DNA of 64,000 nt from Paenibacillus sp. PAMC 26794 (GTDB lineage: Bacteria > Bacillota > Bacilli > Paenibacillales > Paenibacillaceae): contig NZ_ANHX01000011.1 in assembly GCF_000316035.1 (NCBI RefSeq), positions 372,001-436,000 of the forward strand. The letters run 5' to 3'. The notes under the pieces were generated by a model. It saw only the letters and a program-made list of their open reading frames with translations. It searched no databases and was not told the origin of the DNA. Position 1 is the first letter of the stretch. Each line of letters starts with the position of its first letter. Of this stretch, positions 63,451-64,000 are shown one piece after another. Position numbers and translations under genes: made by a program.

Positions 63451-64000
63451 ATGAGAATGGTAGACATTATTGCCAAGAAACGCGACGGAAAAGAACTGAC
63501 AACAGCTGAGATTGATTTTGTTGTTCAAGGATACACACAAGGAGAGATCCCGGATTATCAAGTCAGCGCATGGGCGATGGCGGTGTTTTTCAAAGATATG
63601 ACAGACAAAGAACGCGCCGACCTGACGATGTCGATGGTGAACTCCGGTGATACGATCGATCTGTCAGCTATCGAAGGCATCAAAGTAGACAAGCACTCCA
63701 CAGGAGGTGTGGGCGATACAACAACACTGGTACTCGCTCCGCTTGTTGCTGCGCTGGATGTGCCTGTTGCCAAAATGTCCGGACGTGGACTTGGTCACAC
63801 GGGTGGTACAACAGACAAGCTAGACTCCGTTGCAGGCTTCCACGTTGAGCTTGAAAAAGAAGAGTTCATTCGTCTCGTCAACGAACACAAGGTTGCGGTT
63901 ATCGGACAAAGTGGTAACCTTACTCCAGCAGACAAAAAGCTTTATGCACTGCGTGACGTTACAGCTACCGTTAACTCCATTCCACTGATCGCCAGCTCCA
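63451..64000 (+). CDS. pdp: pyrimidine-nucleoside phosphorylase, 5' part only
   Basis: The first 183 codons; the gene runs off the window (family length about 433). Pdp phosphorolyses uridine, thymidine and deoxyuridine. The family signature is visible in [17 protein letters not shown], and the phosphate-binding [13 protein letters not shown] is intact. AAGGAG lies at good spacing before ATG 63451. It completes the deoxyribonucleoside catabolic set, with deoD handling purines. Confidence 0.95.
   Translation, partial: MRMVDIIAKKRDGKELTTAEIDFVVQGYTQGEIPDYQVSAWAMAVFFKDMTDKERADLTMSMVNSGDTIDLSAIEGIKVDKHSTGGVGDTTTLVLAPLVAALDVPVAKMSGRGLGHTGGTTDKLDSVAGFHVELEKEEFIRLVNEHKVAVIGQSGNLTPADKKLYALRDVTATVNSIPLIASS

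Noticed and set aside
1-64000. CRISPR arrays, tRNA/rRNA genes, insertion sequences, purine or other known riboswitches
   Set aside because: I looked for regular spaced repeats, tRNA-like CCA/anticodon arms, transposase motifs with terminal repeats and the conserved cores of common riboswitches in the gaps and saw none.

Overview
The window looks like chromosome of a Paenibacillus-type low-to-mid GC Bacillota. The evidence is strong AGGAGG-type ribosome binding sites, sigma-A promoters, CcpA (cre) sites, a B. subtilis-like puc purine-degradation cluster, a DeoR-dra-nupC-drm-deoD-pdp region, and a secreted multimodular mannanase of a kind typical of Paenibacillus. The species cannot be named from the sequence alone. 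I see no rRNA, tRNA, CRISPR array, prophage or insertion sequence. Almost all of the DNA is ordinary, well-packed metabolic genes.

Layout. (1) 1-8.3 kb: the 5' part of an M29 aminopeptidase (minus strand), a small acidic hypothetical, an MBL hydrolase, an aldose-1-epimerase, fumarase fumC, and a CHASE3-HAMP-GAF hybrid histidine kinase. (2) 8.5-25.4 kb: a nearly complete purine-catabolism locus. PucR comes first, followed by the urate-to-ureidoglycine enzymes (OHCU decarboxylase/urate oxidase fusion, HIU hydrolase, allantoinase, allantoate amidohydrolase, ureidoglycine-glyoxylate aminotransferase). Then come a gamma-glutamyltransferase-like Ntn hydrolase, a purine-type deaminase, and the xanthine dehydrogenase set (XdhC-like and MobA-like maturation factors, then FAD, Mo and 2Fe-2S subunits). 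Together these convert aminopurines and xanthine to usable nitrogen. (3) 25.7-30.1 kb: a GH26-X2-X2-CBM3 mannanase with a cre site, an AT-rich 0.6 kb gap, and glpX. (4) 30.3-34.7 kb: LacI regulator, Gfo/Idh oxidoreductase, ThuA-like protein, Gfo/Idh oxidoreductase, probably a sugar-oxidation pathway. (5) 34.8-39.1 kb: a minus-strand AdaA-like / SPL-like radical SAM pair, then an oxidoreductase, methyltransferase and epimerase run.

(6) 39.3-44.9 kb: a divergent LacI regulator and L-fucose genes (isomerase, FGGY kinase, class II aldolase), with a well-resolved promoter, a 22-bp palindromic operator, a cre site and an unusually long leader. (7) 45.1-55.3 kb: an FCD-domain regulator followed by HyuA/HyuB hydantoinase/oxoprolinase subunits, a Pot-type ABC importer and an M24 peptidase/creatinase-like enzyme. 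This reads as a self-contained uptake and breakdown pathway for an unidentified cyclic amide or derivatised amino acid. (8) 55.3-57.8 kb: MFS transporter, small helical hypothetical, azoreductase (minus). (9) 58-64 kb: DeoR with deoxyribonucleoside catabolism, cut off inside pdp.

The most interesting unexplained items are the HyuAB/Pot/M24 operon and its odd regulator, the Ntn hydrolase lodged in the allantoin pathway where the fate of oxalurate is unresolved, the ThuA/Gfo-Idh pathway, the fucose leader with distant complementary arms, expanded linkers in two xanthine dehydrogenase proteins, and an imperfect ~42-bp repeat present twice in intergenic DNA.
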